Of a stretch of DNA of 52,983 nt, positions 8,972-17,438 are shown piece by piece; position 1 is the stretch's first letter; the number at the start of each line of letters is the position of its first letter. This stretch comes from a candidate division WOR-1 bacterium RIFOXYB2_FULL_42_35 (GTDB lineage: Bacteria; Margulisbacteria; WOR-1; O2-12-FULL-45-9), in contig MEUC01000018.1 of NCBI GenBank assembly GCA_001771545.1, positions 1 to 52,983 on the forward strand, read 5' to 3'. The notes under the pieces were generated by a model. The model was not told where the DNA came from. It did no database searches and was given only the letters and a program-made list of their open reading frames with translations. Both the position numbers and the translations under genes were made by a program.

Positions 8972-10050
8972 ATTATCTCTTTCTTTTCTCAGTCCTAGCC
9001 TTAACAGCTATAGGCTTAATTATGATCTTTTCAGCCAGCCCAACTATGGCTTTGAAGTCTGGAGACCCACTCTATTTCATAAAACGACACATTGTTTACT
9101 TACTATTGGGATTTTCTGCTCTGTATTTTGGTTTACGAATTGACCTGACCAAGCTGAAACGTTGGTCAATTTGGATTTTTGTTGGCTCTCTTGTTCTCTT
9201 GCTGTTAGTTTTTATTCCAGGAGTAGGAAGAAAGGTTTTAGGGGCTTCGCGTTGGATTGATCTTGTTTTTATCTCCTTTCAACCGTCTGAATTGATCAAA
9301 CTAACTATGATTCTTTTGCTGGCTAATCTACTAGCAAAAATGGGGAAAGGCATAACCGATTTCTTAAAAGGATTAGGTCCCTTATTGCTATTGGTAGGAG
9401 CGGTTGCGGCTATTATTATTAAGCAACCTGATCTAGGTACAGCCATTGCAATTTTTAGCACCTCTTTTATTATGCTTTTTGCCGCTGGTGCAAAGCTGTT
9501 TCATTTAAGCTTAATTGCCGGAGTAGGGGTAGCAGGCATAATTGTGCTCTCTTTTACTAGTGCTTATCGTTTCCGACGTCTGGTTGCTTACCTTGATCCG
9601 TGGAAAGATCCCCAAGGGATTGGCTTTCATATTATTCAATCGCTTTTAGCGGTCGGTTCTGGTGGCCTGTTTGGTTTAGGCTTAGGGGCTTCCCGCCAAA
9701 AGTTTTTTTATTTGCCTCAGCAATTCACAGATTTTATTTTTGCTATTTTATGTGAAGAGCTAGGTTTTATTGGAGGAGCAGCTGTTATTGGTCTTTTTAT
9801 TTTTTTTGCTGGTCGAGGCATTAGAATCGCTTTCTTGGCCAGAGACGATTTTTCTTATCTTTTGGCTACCGGCTTAATTGGTTGGTTAACTTTGCAAGCT
9901 ATCATGAATCTAATGGTGGTGGTTGGTTTGCTGCCTACTACCGGAATTCCTTTGCCCTTCATCAGTTATGGTGGAACAGCAACTATTATTAGCTTATTCT
10001 CTGTCGGTATTTTACTTAATATTTCTTCACAGACACGGAAGGTTAATTAA
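8953..10050 (+). CDS. ftsW: SEDS-family peptidoglycan glycosyltransferase FtsW (or RodA)
   Basis: Multi-pass membrane glycosyltransferase that polymerises lipid II with a partner transpeptidase. The 365-residue protein has about ten membrane helices and the SEDS hallmarks SASPTMA near the N-terminus, KLKRWSIW, the large-loop region FRRLVAYLDPWKDPQGIGFH, SGGLFGLGLGASRQK, TDFIFAILCEELGFIGG, and TTGIPLPFISYGGT close to the end. Its position between murD and murG argues for FtsW over RodA. No class B PBP partner is in the window. Its start lies inside the end of murD, indicating translational coupling. Confidence 0.93.
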   Translation: MRKSKIDYLFLFSVLALTAIGLIMIFSASPTMALKSGDPLYFIKRHIVYLLLGFSALYFGLRIDLTKLKRWSIWIFVGSLVLLLLVFIPGVGRKVLGASRWIDLVFISFQPSELIKLTMILLLANLLAKMGKGITDFLKGLGPLLLLVGAVAAIIIKQPDLGTAIAIFSTSFIMLFAAGAKLFHLSLIAGVGVAGIIVLSFTSAYRFRRLVAYLDPWKDPQGIGFHIIQSLLAVGSGGLFGLGLGASRQKFFYLPQQFTDFIFAILCEELGFIGGAAVIGLFIFFAGRGIRIAFLARDDFSYLLATGLIGWLTLQAIMNLMVVVGLLPTTGIPLPFISYGGTATIISLFSVGILLNISSQTRKVN

Positions 10051-10051
10051 G

Positions 10052-11104
10052 GTGAAAATTGCTATTGTTGCTGGAGGGACCGGCGGTCATATTTACCCTG
10101 GTCTGGCAATTGCCGAAGAAGTTAGGCTGAGGGATCCCAAAGCTGAGATACTCTTTTTGGGAAGTGAAGAGGGGTTGGAGAAAGACTTAGTTTCAAGAGC
10201 AGGCTATGAGATTAAGCTGATTAAATCACGTGCTCTATTACGCAAGCTGTCTTACAAGGCAATCTCTGCTCCTTTTGTTTCTGTTATAGGTTTTTTTCAA
10301 GCTTTGAGTATCTTAAAAGCAAATGCTCCTACTGTTTTATTCTCAACAGGTGGCTATGCTAGTTTGCCAGTTGTTTTAACAGCCAGGCTTTTGGGTATTC
10401 CAATTCTATTACATGAACAAAATGTTTTGCCTGGGGCAGTTAACCGCTTTTGTCAAAGATTCTCAAAGCTGAACTTTCTTTCCTTTCCCCAGTCTCTAGA
10501 ATATATGCGAGGTGAAGTTGTTGGCAATCCTGTGAGAAGGAAAATTCTGGCCGGGCAGAAGGATCAAGCTTGTAAAAAGCTCAAACTTGATAAGAACAAA
10601 AAAGTGGTTCTAGTCATGGGTGGAAGTCAGGGTGCTAAAAGCATCAATCAGACTGTGCTTGCTGCTCTTTCCTCTCTACCTGCTGGTGTGCAAATTATTC
10701 ATCTTATTGGCAAGCGTGATTTTGACTGGGCTGAACACTCTTTTAAGAATTTTCCCAACTATTTTCCCTTTGCTTATCTTGATGATATGCAGGATGTGTT
10801 AGCTGCAGCTGATCTGGTAATAAGTCGGGCAGGGGCCACAGCTATTTTTGAATTTTTGGCTAAGGGTTTGCCGATGGTTTTAATACCCTTTCCTTATGCT
10901 GCCGGCAATCACCAATTATTAAATGCCCAGGCAATTGCAAAAAATGGTGCTGCAGTAGTGGTTAATGATCAAGATTTCACAGCCAACAAGTTTATTGAAC
11001 TGCTTAGCAGTTCGGTCTTAGATTATGATAAAATGAGACAAGCTAGCCTCTCATTAGCAAAACCTCAGGCAGCTCAAAGGATTGTGGATTTTATTTATGC
11101 TTGA
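10052..11104 (+). CDS. murG: Lipid II synthase (UDP-GlcNAc transferase MurG)
   Basis: Peripheral inner-membrane GT-B glycosyltransferase that adds GlcNAc to lipid I, giving lipid II. The 350-residue protein begins VKIAIVAGGTGGHIYPGLA, the first G loop; further motifs are STGGYASLPV, HEQNVLPGAVNR, VVGNPVRRKI, VMGGSQGAKSINQ, and the UDP-GlcNAc site SRAGATAIFEFLAKGLP with FPYAAGNHQ. I chose the GTG at 10052, two bases past the ftsW stop with GGAAGG nine bases upstream, rather than the longer frame that runs back into ftsW. Confidence 0.95.
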   Translation: MKIAIVAGGTGGHIYPGLAIAEEVRLRDPKAEILFLGSEEGLEKDLVSRAGYEIKLIKSRALLRKLSYKAISAPFVSVIGFFQALSILKANAPTVLFSTGGYASLPVVLTARLLGIPILLHEQNVLPGAVNRFCQRFSKLNFLSFPQSLEYMRGEVVGNPVRRKILAGQKDQACKKLKLDKNKKVVLVMGGSQGAKSINQTVLAALSSLPAGVQIIHLIGKRDFDWAEHSFKNFPNYFPFAYLDDMQDVLAAADLVISRAGATAIFEFLAKGLPMVLIPFPYAAGNHQLLNAQAIAKNGAAVVVNDQDFTANKFIELLSSSVLDYDKMRQASLSLAKPQAAQRIVDFIYA

Positions 11105-12518
11105 TTTTGATATGCAACGGGTTAGACAAGTCCACTTTGTGGGAATTGGTGGATGTGGCATGTCTGGTATTGCTAAAGTTCTCCACGAAATTGGCTATAA
11201 AGTTAGTGGTTCTGACACCAAAGAAGGACCTAATACTCTTCGCCTAAAAGATCTTGGGGTAAAAATTTATATTGGGCATGATGCTCCCAATGTACGTGGT
11301 ATTGATCTCTTGGTTTATTCATCAGCGGTTTCGCAAGACAATCCAGAGCTTTTGGAAGCCCGTGCCAATGGGGTAAAAATCCTGCAAAGGGCAGAGATGT
11401 TGTCCTGGATCATGAACCAAAGTGAGACCAGAATAGCTGTTGCGGGGACACATGGCAAAACAACAATTACTGCCATGCTAGCTAAGGTCTTTTTATATAA
11501 TCGCTTTAATCCAACTTATTTTATCGGCTGTGATATGGATTATGTTGATAGCAATGCCATGCTTGGCACCGGTAAGTTTTCTATTGCCGAAGCCGATGAG
11601 TCTGACAGCTCTTTCTTGAAGCTTGCTCCAACAGTTGGCGTTATCAGTAATATTGAGGGGGATCATTTAGAGCGGTTTGGTAATATTGAAACGATTATTG
11701 ACACTTTTGAGAGGTTTGCTGATCAGGTAGCCAAAGATGGTTTTGTTGTTATTGATCCTAATGATTTAAATAATCAAGAAATAATGAAAAGAGTCAAGGC
11801 CAGGTTTCTCACCTACGGTTTAAAGGGTGATGTTTCGCTTTCTGCCGCTGAAGTTCAATATAAGCACTTTGGTTCAAATTTCACCTTGTTGCATGACGGA
11901 AAGAATGTTGGTAAAGTGGAACTGTCAGTGCCTGGTTGGCAGAATGTTCTAAATAGTTTAGCTGTTTTTGCTGTTGGTTTTGAGTTTGGCCTGAGTTTTG
12001 CTGCTATTGCGGCAGCTTTGAGTTCTTTTATTGGTGCCAGGCGCAGGTTCCAGACTGTTGGTAGTTTTCACGAAATTTCTGTAATAGATGATTATGCCCA
12101 TCATCCTACAGAAGTCAGAGCAACACTTTCCGCTGCTCGTTTGGGTTGGCCTGGGCGGCGCATAATTTGTATTTTTCAACCTCACCGCTATTCTCGGACT
12201 ATGCTCTTGAAGGATCAATTTGCTCAAGCTTTTGGTGATGCTGATAAAATTATTATCACCGGTATTTATGCTGCTTCAGAAAAACCGATTTCGGGCATAA
12301 CAGGAAAAACAATCGCCGATGCGATTAAAGGCAAGGATGTCAAATATATCCCCAGAAAAGAGAAAATTCCTGAATACCTGATGCAAGAAATAAAAGATGG
12401 TGATATGGTTCTAACACTAGGAGCAGGGGACATTTATACTATTGGCAAAGAAATATTCTCCAGATTGAAAATGCAGGAAAAGGAAGTTGAGCAGGATTCT
12501 CCCTCCGCAAAGACATGA
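11097..12518 (+). CDS. murC: UDP-N-acetylmuramate--L-alanine ligase
   Basis: First amino-acid ligase of the stem peptide, adding L-alanine to UDP-MurNAc with ATP. Motifs are HFVGIGGCGMSGIA at the N-terminus, the P-loop GTHGKTTITAML, EADESDSSFL, NIEGDHLERFG, DDYAHHPTEVRAT, FQPHRYSRT and GAGDIYTIG. The start is uncertain: ATG 11097 overlaps murG by eight bases, ATG 11112 would give MQRVRQVHFVG, and neither has a ribosome site. It overlaps murB by four bases (ATGA), typical of coupled translation. Confidence 0.94.
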   Translation: MLDFDMQRVRQVHFVGIGGCGMSGIAKVLHEIGYKVSGSDTKEGPNTLRLKDLGVKIYIGHDAPNVRGIDLLVYSSAVSQDNPELLEARANGVKILQRAEMLSWIMNQSETRIAVAGTHGKTTITAMLAKVFLYNRFNPTYFIGCDMDYVDSNAMLGTGKFSIAEADESDSSFLKLAPTVGVISNIEGDHLERFGNIETIIDTFERFADQVAKDGFVVIDPNDLNNQEIMKRVKARFLTYGLKGDVSLSAAEVQYKHFGSNFTLLHDGKNVGKVELSVPGWQNVLNSLAVFAVGFEFGLSFAAIAAALSSFIGARRRFQTVGSFHEISVIDDYAHHPTEVRATLSAARLGWPGRRIICIFQPHRYSRTMLLKDQFAQAFGDADKIIITGIYAASEKPISGITGKTIADAIKGKDVKYIPRKEKIPEYLMQEIKDGDMVLTLGAGDIYTIGKEIFSRLKMQEKEVEQDSPSAKT

Positions 12519-13357
12519 AGTATCTTAAAAACGAACCACTGAGAAAACACACCTCTTTTAAAATTGGTGGTCCAGCTGATTATTTTTGTGTCGTGACCGA
12601 TCTAGATGAGCTAAGAGAAGCCTTAGCGTTTTCTAAAGATAAAAAACTGAAAGTTTTCATTCTTGGAGCAGGTTCAAACCTTTTAATAGCTGATCATGGT
12701 TTGCGTGGTTTAGTAATCAAAGTAGCTTTTTCTTGGATTAAACAGGAAAATAAAATTATCAGAGTTGGGGCCGGAGTTCCTTTGACCAAACTGCTTAAAC
12801 ATCTAACAGAGCGGGAACTTACTGGTTTAGAGTTTTTGGCTGGCGTACCTGGTTCTATTGGTGGTGCGGTGGTGATGAATGCCGGGGCTTGGGATGAGAA
12901 TATTAGTCGTTATGTCCAAGCTGTTTTAGTTGTAGATCAGAAAGGACGAGAAAAAATCCTCAATAATAAACAACTTGGATTTAGGTATCGTAAATCAAAG
13001 TTGCAGTCAGGAAAATTAGTTGTAGTTGAAGTCGTTTTAAAGTTACTTCCTGGTAAAAAAACTAAAATAAAAGAGAAGATTAAGGCTAATTTAGCATTAA
13101 GAAGAGCCAAACAGCCACTTGATAAACCAAGTTGTGGTAGTGTCTTCAAAAATCCTCGTGGCAAACATGCTGGTTATCTGATTGAACAGGCTGGTTTAAG
13201 GGGATTGAGAGTAGGGGATGCTGAAGTTTCTAAAAAGCATGGTAATTTTATTTTAAACCTTGGCAAAGCCAAAGCTTCAGATGTTATGAAGTTAATTGCA
13301 CGCATTAAAAAGACTGTTAAAGTCAAACTTGAGCCAGAAGTAAAGATTTTGCAATAA
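12515..13357 (+). CDS. murB: UDP-N-acetylenolpyruvoylglucosamine reductase
   Basis: FAD- and NADPH-dependent reductase that completes UDP-MurNAc. The 280-residue protein has HTSFKIGGPADYF, the FAD loop LGAGSNLLI, LEFLAGVPGSIGGAVVMNAG, FRYRKSKL and the active-site serine in SCGSVFKNPRG, then AGLRGLRVGDAEVSKKHGNF. Its length fits the shorter class of MurB lacking the extra C-terminal loop found in E. coli. It is the last of the mur run; murE, murF, ddl, ftsQ, ftsA and ftsZ are not in the window, so the dcw cluster is only partial. A promoter for the next gene overlaps its 3' end. Confidence 0.95.
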   Translation: MKYLKNEPLRKHTSFKIGGPADYFCVVTDLDELREALAFSKDKKLKVFILGAGSNLLIADHGLRGLVIKVAFSWIKQENKIIRVGAGVPLTKLLKHLTERELTGLEFLAGVPGSIGGAVVMNAGAWDENISRYVQAVLVVDQKGREKILNNKQLGFRYRKSKLQSGKLVVVEVVLKLLPGKKTKIKEKIKANLALRRAKQPLDKPSCGSVFKNPRGKHAGYLIEQAGLRGLRVGDAEVSKKHGNFILNLGKAKASDVMKLIARIKKTVKVKLEPEVKILQ

Positions 13358-13377
13358 GTTATATTTCATGCTAAAAT
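13349..13377 (+). promoter_or_regulatory. Transketolase promoter, leaderless type
   Basis: TTGCAA (13349-13354), a 17-bp spacer and TAAAAT (13372-13377). The -35 box overlaps the murB stop codon. Only six bases separate the -10 box from the ATG at 13384, and no ribosome site is present. Confidence 0.65.
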
Positions 13378-13383
13378 TTCGTC

Positions 13384-14238
13384 ATGCCTTCTAAAGAAAA
13401 AGTCTTAGAACTTAAAAATATTGCCCAAAAACTGCGTCAGCATATTATTGAAATGATTTGTCAGGCGGCTTCTGGTCATCCAGGTGGCTCACTTTCTGCT
13501 GCAGACATAGTTGCAGTCCTCTACTTTCACCAGTTAAAACACAATCCCAAGGATCCCAAGTGGGTAGATAGAGATCGCTTTGTAATGAGCAAGGGCCACG
13601 CTGCCCCTGTTTTGTATGCAGCCTTGGCTGAATCAGGTTACTTTCCTCTTAAATATTTAACAACCCTACGCCAAATTGGCAGTTCCTTGCAGGGACATAT
13701 TGATATGTTATCACTGCCGGGGATTGAAATGTCCACTGGTTCATTGGGCCAGGGTCTTTCTGCTGCCAATGGCATGGCCTTAGCTGGACGGTTAGACAAT
13801 AAAGATTACCAGGTTTACTGTTTGCTAGGCGATGGAGAGTGTCAGGAGGGCCAGGTTTGGGAAGCAGCAATGACTAGTGCTCACTACAAGCTTGATAAAA
13901 TAACGGCGATTATTGATCATAACAAGTATCAAATTGATGGTTCGGTGGAAAAAATCAAGAATTTAAAACCCTTTGGTGACAAGTGGAAGTCTTTTGGTTG
14001 GAATGTCATCTCTTGTGATGGACACGATGTTAAGGCCGTTTGTGAAGCTTTGGAAGAAGGGAAGAATTACAAAGGCAAACCCTCAGTAATTATTGCCGAT
14101 ACGATTAAAGGCAAAGGCGTGGTTTTTATGGAAGAAAAACCGCTGGATTATCATGGCAAAGCCCCAACCGAAACAGAAAAGGAAGTTGCCTTAAAAGCAC
14201 TTTGTCAGATCATTTTGGACAAGGATGAAAATAAATGA
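13384..14238 (+). CDS. Transketolase, N-terminal (TPP-binding) subunit
   Basis: One half of a split transketolase, which moves two-carbon units between sugar phosphates in the pentose phosphate pathway. The 284-residue protein has ASGHPGGSLSAADI (about 29), SKGHAAPVLYAAL, EMSTGSLGQGLS and the TPP/metal motif GDGECQEGQVWE followed by DHNKYQIDG. It overlaps the C-terminal half by four bases (ATGA), as expected for subunits made in equal amounts. The -10 box lies six bases before the ATG, so the mRNA is probably leaderless. The related subunits of 1-deoxyxylulose-5-phosphate synthase-like enzymes are a less likely alternative. Confidence 0.92.
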   Translation: MPSKEKVLELKNIAQKLRQHIIEMICQAASGHPGGSLSAADIVAVLYFHQLKHNPKDPKWVDRDRFVMSKGHAAPVLYAALAESGYFPLKYLTTLRQIGSSLQGHIDMLSLPGIEMSTGSLGQGLSAANGMALAGRLDNKDYQVYCLLGDGECQEGQVWEAAMTSAHYKLDKITAIIDHNKYQIDGSVEKIKNLKPFGDKWKSFGWNVISCDGHDVKAVCEALEEGKNYKGKPSVIIADTIKGKGVVFMEEKPLDYHGKAPTETEKEVALKALCQIILDKDENK

Positions 14239-15185
14239 GTGAAGTTAAGACAGAGGCAACCAGAGACGCCTACGGTAAAACATTAGTTGAACTCGGTAAA
14301 GAAAATCCCAAGATTGTCGTCCTCGATGCGGATTTAGCTGCTTCAACTAAAACCGCTGATTTTCGTAAAGCCTTTCCCGAGCGCTTTTTTGACATGGGCG
14401 TAGCTGAACAAGACATGATTGGCACTGCAGCAGGCTTAGCTGCTTCAGGAAAAATAGTTTTTGCTTCCACTTTTGCTGTTTTTGGTTCTGGTCGAGCCTG
14501 GGATCAAATCAGAATCTCAGCTGCATATACTAGATTAAACGTTAAAATTGTTGTGACTCATGGTGGTATTACTACCGGTGAAGATGGGGCTTCCCACCAA
14601 GCTAATGAAGATATTGCCATTATGAGAGCTATTCCTAATTTAACTGTCATTGTTCCAGCGGATGCTTATGAAACAGCCAAGGTGATTAGAGCAGCAGCTA
14701 AATTTAACGGGCCTATGTATATCAGGCTTAGTCGCATAAAATCCCCACTAGTCTATAAAGACGAAAGTTTTGCTTATCAGATTGGGAAAGGGATTACCTT
14801 GCGCCAGGGTAAAGATGTCACAATCATTGCTTGTGGGATCATGGTTGCAAAGGCCTTAGAAGCTGCAGAAGAATTAAGCAAGCAAAAAATTAATTGTCGG
14901 GTTGTTGATCTGCATACGATTAAGCCTCTTGATAAAGAGTTAATTGTTAGGTGTGCTAAAGAAACAGGTGCAATAGTAACAGTAGAAGAACATTCTATTT
15001 TGGGTGGGCTAGGAGGAGCAGTTGCTGAAGTTATTGTTGAAAACTGTCCTGTGCCAATGGCTAGAGTTGGGATTAAGGACATGTTCGGCGAATCAGGCAA
15101 ACCTGAAGAGCTTTTAGTCAAATATGGTCTGACTGCTAAAGATATTGCTGCTGCTGTGGGATCTGTGCTCAAGAGGAAAAAATGA
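14235..15185 (+). CDS. Transketolase, C-terminal (pyrimidine-binding) subunit
   Basis: Partner of the preceding gene. The 316-residue protein contains the pyrimidine-binding domain (DADLAASTKTADF, then the catalytic glutamate in MGVAEQDMIGTAAGLA, FASTFAVFGSGRAWDQIR, THGGITTGEDGASHQ) and the C-terminal transketolase domain (VTIIACGIMV, VDLHTIKPLD, VEEHSILGGLGGAVAE). Splitting of transketolase in this way is common in archaea and many anaerobic bacteria. It overlaps the next gene by four bases. Confidence 0.92.
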   Translation: MSEVKTEATRDAYGKTLVELGKENPKIVVLDADLAASTKTADFRKAFPERFFDMGVAEQDMIGTAAGLAASGKIVFASTFAVFGSGRAWDQIRISAAYTRLNVKIVVTHGGITTGEDGASHQANEDIAIMRAIPNLTVIVPADAYETAKVIRAAAKFNGPMYIRLSRIKSPLVYKDESFAYQIGKGITLRQGKDVTIIACGIMVAKALEAAEELSKQKINCRVVDLHTIKPLDKELIVRCAKETGAIVTVEEHSILGGLGGAVAEVIVENCPVPMARVGIKDMFGESGKPEELLVKYGLTAKDIAAAVGSVLKRKK

Positions 15186-15628
15186 AACGGCCAGATTGGG
15201 ATTCCTACTTCATGAAAATTACTCGGGATGTTTCCGAGCGGGCAACTTGTGTTAAACGTCAGGTTGGTGCAATTATTGTTAAAGATAATCGTATCCTTTC
15301 TTCAGGTTATAACGGTTCTCCCAAAGGATTCAAACACTGTGAAGATGTTGGTTGTATTCGTAAAGAAATGGGCCTGCCTTCCGGCCATCGCCATGAACTT
15401 TGTCGGGGACTTCATGCAGAACAAAACGCTATTATCCAAGCCGCCGTCCACGGAGTTAAAATTGAGGGGGGAACCCTTTATTGCAATTATCAACCATGTG
15501 CTATTTGCGTGAAGATGATTATTAATGCCGGGATCAAAAAAATAATTTATTCCGGTTCCTATCCAGATGAATTAGCCCAACAGATGCTCAAGGATTCCAA
15601 TTTAAAAGTGGAGCGCTACGAAAAGTAA
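15182..15628 (+). CDS. dCMP/cytidine deaminase family protein (ComEB-like)
   Basis: A 148-residue zinc deaminase, most like deoxycytidylate deaminase, which makes dUMP for thymidylate synthesis. The zinc ligands and proton shuttle are in HAEQNAI (about residue 78) and PCAICVKMI (about 102); the substrate loop GYNGSPKGFKHCEDVGC and the extra cysteine/histidine cluster CIRKEMGLPSGHRHELC are typical of the dCMP deaminase group. It is translationally coupled to transketolase by a four-base overlap, although the two have no direct metabolic link. Confidence 0.9.
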   Translation: MKRPDWDSYFMKITRDVSERATCVKRQVGAIIVKDNRILSSGYNGSPKGFKHCEDVGCIRKEMGLPSGHRHELCRGLHAEQNAIIQAAVHGVKIEGGTLYCNYQPCAICVKMIINAGIKKIIYSGSYPDELAQQMLKDSNLKVERYEK

Positions 15629-15668
15629 CAGTATAGCAAGTTTCAGGGGACAGGGGAGGTGGTTGGCA

Positions 15669-15974
15669 GTGGTGGAATTGAATAAGGAGCGGTTTGAAGT
15701 GTTATTAGAAGAGATGCGGAGTAATTTTAAGTTGGTCTTCGAGAAATTTGATATTATTGATGGAAAATTTGATGCTATTGACAATAAGTTTGACGCTATT
15801 GATAGAAGATTTGATCTGGTTGACAGAAGATTTGATCTGGTTGACAGAAGATTTGATCTGATGGATAGAAAAATTGATAATGTTCATGATAGTTTGAAAC
15901 GGGAGATCAAAACTTCAAATACAATATTGGATTATAAGATAGAAGAGCATTTGCGTGTTGCCCATGCAAGTTAA
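15669..15974 (+). CDS. Coiled-coil protein with tandem heptad repeats
   Basis: An approximately 101-residue acidic/basic protein with no cysteines, signal peptide or membrane segment. The middle holds about six consecutive heptads of the type RFDLVDR, encoded by 21-bp units (about 15753-15887); two units are identical in sequence. The end reads EEHLRVAHAS. Start choice: GTG at 15669 lies nine bases after GGAGG, while TTG at 15663 is only three bases away. It is a relative of the gene at 20682, which also has heptads and ends in ATAHVSV. The fold is almost certainly a parallel coiled coil; its partner and role are unknown. Confidence 0.75.
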   Translation: MVELNKERFEVLLEEMRSNFKLVFEKFDIIDGKFDAIDNKFDAIDRRFDLVDRRFDLVDRRFDLMDRKIDNVHDSLKREIKTSNTILDYKIEEHLRVAHAS

Positions 15975-15992
15975 AGAAAGGGAGGGTTAGCT

Positions 15993-16853
15993 ATGAAAGT
16001 TGGCTATCTTGGTCCGGAAGGTACGTTTTCAGAAGAAGCTTGTAAATTGTATTCCAAGAAAGTCCCGGGCAAGCTTGATCTTTATCCTTATGCTACCTTC
16101 CATGATCTGTTAGTTGCCGTTGATAAAGGCAAACTAGCTGAAGCAATTCTACCAATTGAAAATTCTATTGAAGGCACTATTGGTCTGGTTTCTGATATGC
16201 TGGTCAAGGATGTTAATTTACTGATCAAGCAAGAAATGGTTTTGCCAATTTATCAATATTTAATTGCTCCTAAAGGGACCCAACTATCAAATGTCACAGA
16301 TGTTATGTCTCATCCTCAACCTTTAGGCCAATGCACAGATTTCTTAAGAAAACATTTGCCCAAGGCTAAATTGCATCTGGCTTATAGCACTTCGGATGCG
16401 GCCATGAAAGTTGCCGCTTCTCTAGGGGGGGGTGGGGGATCTCATGGCAGAGTTGAAGGAGCTGTCTTTGCTGCCATTGGCAACAAGTCAGCCGCTCAAT
16501 ATTATGGTTTAAAAATACTAGCTAATAAAATAAATGCCAAGGATAATAAAACTAGATTTGTGGTTTTAGCTAAAAAGGATAGCAAACGCACAGGCAAAGA
16601 TAAGACTTCAATAGTTTTTTCCATTCGCAGAGATAGACCAGGTGGGTTGCATGACGTTTTAGCTGTATTTGCCGTTAGAAATATCAATTTAACCAAGATT
16701 GAATCTAGACCTTCAAAGAAAGCCCTTGGTGATTATTACTTTTTTGCGGATATGGAAGGTCATCGCAACGATAAAGCTATTGCCGAAGCATTAAGCGAAA
16801 TAAAACAAAAAACCTCTTTTATGAAACTTTTGGGCTCATATAGAAAAGCTTGA
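15993..16853 (+). CDS. pheA: Prephenate dehydratase
   Basis: Converts prephenate to phenylpyruvate in phenylalanine synthesis. The 286-residue monofunctional enzyme has YLGPEGTFSEEA at its start, LPIENSIEGTIGLVSD, the catalytic TRF motif in NKTRFVVLAK (about 184), and a C-terminal ACT regulatory domain with the phenylalanine-binding ESRP motif (KIESRPSKK). A glycine-rich insertion, LGGGGGSHGR (about 144-154), sits where most homologues are shorter; it is encoded by a run of eight G and then five G. GGGAGGG precedes the ATG. No chorismate mutase domain is fused. Confidence 0.94.
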   Translation: MKVGYLGPEGTFSEEACKLYSKKVPGKLDLYPYATFHDLLVAVDKGKLAEAILPIENSIEGTIGLVSDMLVKDVNLLIKQEMVLPIYQYLIAPKGTQLSNVTDVMSHPQPLGQCTDFLRKHLPKAKLHLAYSTSDAAMKVAASLGGGGGSHGRVEGAVFAAIGNKSAAQYYGLKILANKINAKDNKTRFVVLAKKDSKRTGKDKTSIVFSIRRDRPGGLHDVLAVFAVRNINLTKIESRPSKKALGDYYFFADMEGHRNDKAIAEALSEIKQKTSFMKLLGSYRKA

Positions 16854-16860
16854 ATAAGCA

Positions 16861-16889
16861 TTGCAAAGTTAGGCTTTGAGAGGTAATAT
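16861..16889 (+). promoter_or_regulatory. Promoter of the YtxH gene group, leaderless type
   Basis: TTGCAA (16861-16866), a 17-bp spacer and TAATAT (16884-16889), with six bases before the ATG at 16896. A small inverted repeat, CAAAG/CTTTG, lies across the -35 and spacer. GAGAGG is present in the spacer but would be upstream of the transcript start. Confidence 0.6.
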
Positions 16890-16895
16890 TTAACT

Positions 16896-17126
16896 ATGAG
16901 TCAAGGAAAGTCAGGATCTAACTTTTTGGAAGGTTTACTTTTTGGTGGCTTGTTAGGTGCTGCTGCTGCTCTGTTGTTAGCTCCCTCCACCGGTGATGAA
17001 GCCAGGCTAAAGGTTCATTCTAAAGTAAAAGAATTGGGTTTTGAGGGTATGATTGATCGCTTATCAGAGGCTTTTGATGAGGGCAAAAAAGAGGCACATA
17101 AAGTTCTAGCGGAAGAGGAGAAATAA
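16896..17126 (+). CDS. YtxH-domain small envelope protein
   Basis: A 76-residue protein with the YtxH layout: a glycine/alanine-rich single membrane helix (FLEGLLFGGLLGAAAALLLAP, about 10-30) followed by the conserved LLLAPSTGDEAR and an amphipathic, charged tail. Proteins of this family are small membrane-anchored proteins often linked to stress, with no defined biochemical role. It is the first of three short consecutive genes, with three bases to the next. Confidence 0.8.
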   Translation: MSQGKSGSNFLEGLLFGGLLGAAAALLLAPSTGDEARLKVHSKVKELGFEGMIDRLSEAFDEGKKEAHKVLAEEEK

Positions 17127-17129
17127 GCT

Positions 17130-17438
17130 ATGCAAACTTATCTGTTCAATATTCTGCTTTTTTGCGGTGTTTTATTATTAATAGCATTGACTGTTGCGGT
17201 TATATTAGGAATTATCATGTTAATTGATGTTGTTAAGACAACTAAACAGGTAAAAAGGAAGATTTTGGCGCTGACTTCTGTTTTAGATGTAGTCACACTT
17301 TTTGTTGAAGGGATGGGGAGAACTCAAAAGAGGGTAGCAGAGAAATTTGCCGGAGAAAATTCTACTTTAGTCGCTGCGATTGCCGGACTGAAAAGAGGCT
17401 TACAGGTTTTACTAGGTAAAAAGGAGGTTGATGAATAA
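17130..17438 (+). CDS. Small single-span membrane protein
   Basis: A 102-residue protein with one N-terminal membrane helix (about 7-32) and a cytoplasmic basic tail containing TTKQVKRKIL. The arrangement between two YtxH-type genes resembles the DUF948/YtxG partner of YtxH in other bacteria, but the sequence is too divergent to assign firmly. GAAGAGGAG lies upstream of the ATG. Its stop codon shares one base with the start of the next gene (TAATG). Confidence 0.65.
   Translation: MQTYLFNILLFCGVLLLIALTVAVILGIIMLIDVVKTTKQVKRKILALTSVLDVVTLFVEGMGRTQKRVAEKFAGENSTLVAAIAGLKRGLQVLLGKKEVDE

Noticed and set aside
9923..10051. Longer N-terminus for MurG
   Set aside because: It would overlap ftsW by 128 bp and precede the GGTGGH loop with unrelated residues; the GTG at 10052 has a ribosome site.
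14777..15172. Minus-strand open frame of 131 codons inside the transketolase subunit
   Set aside because: It lies wholly within a well-matched gene and has no family resemblance.
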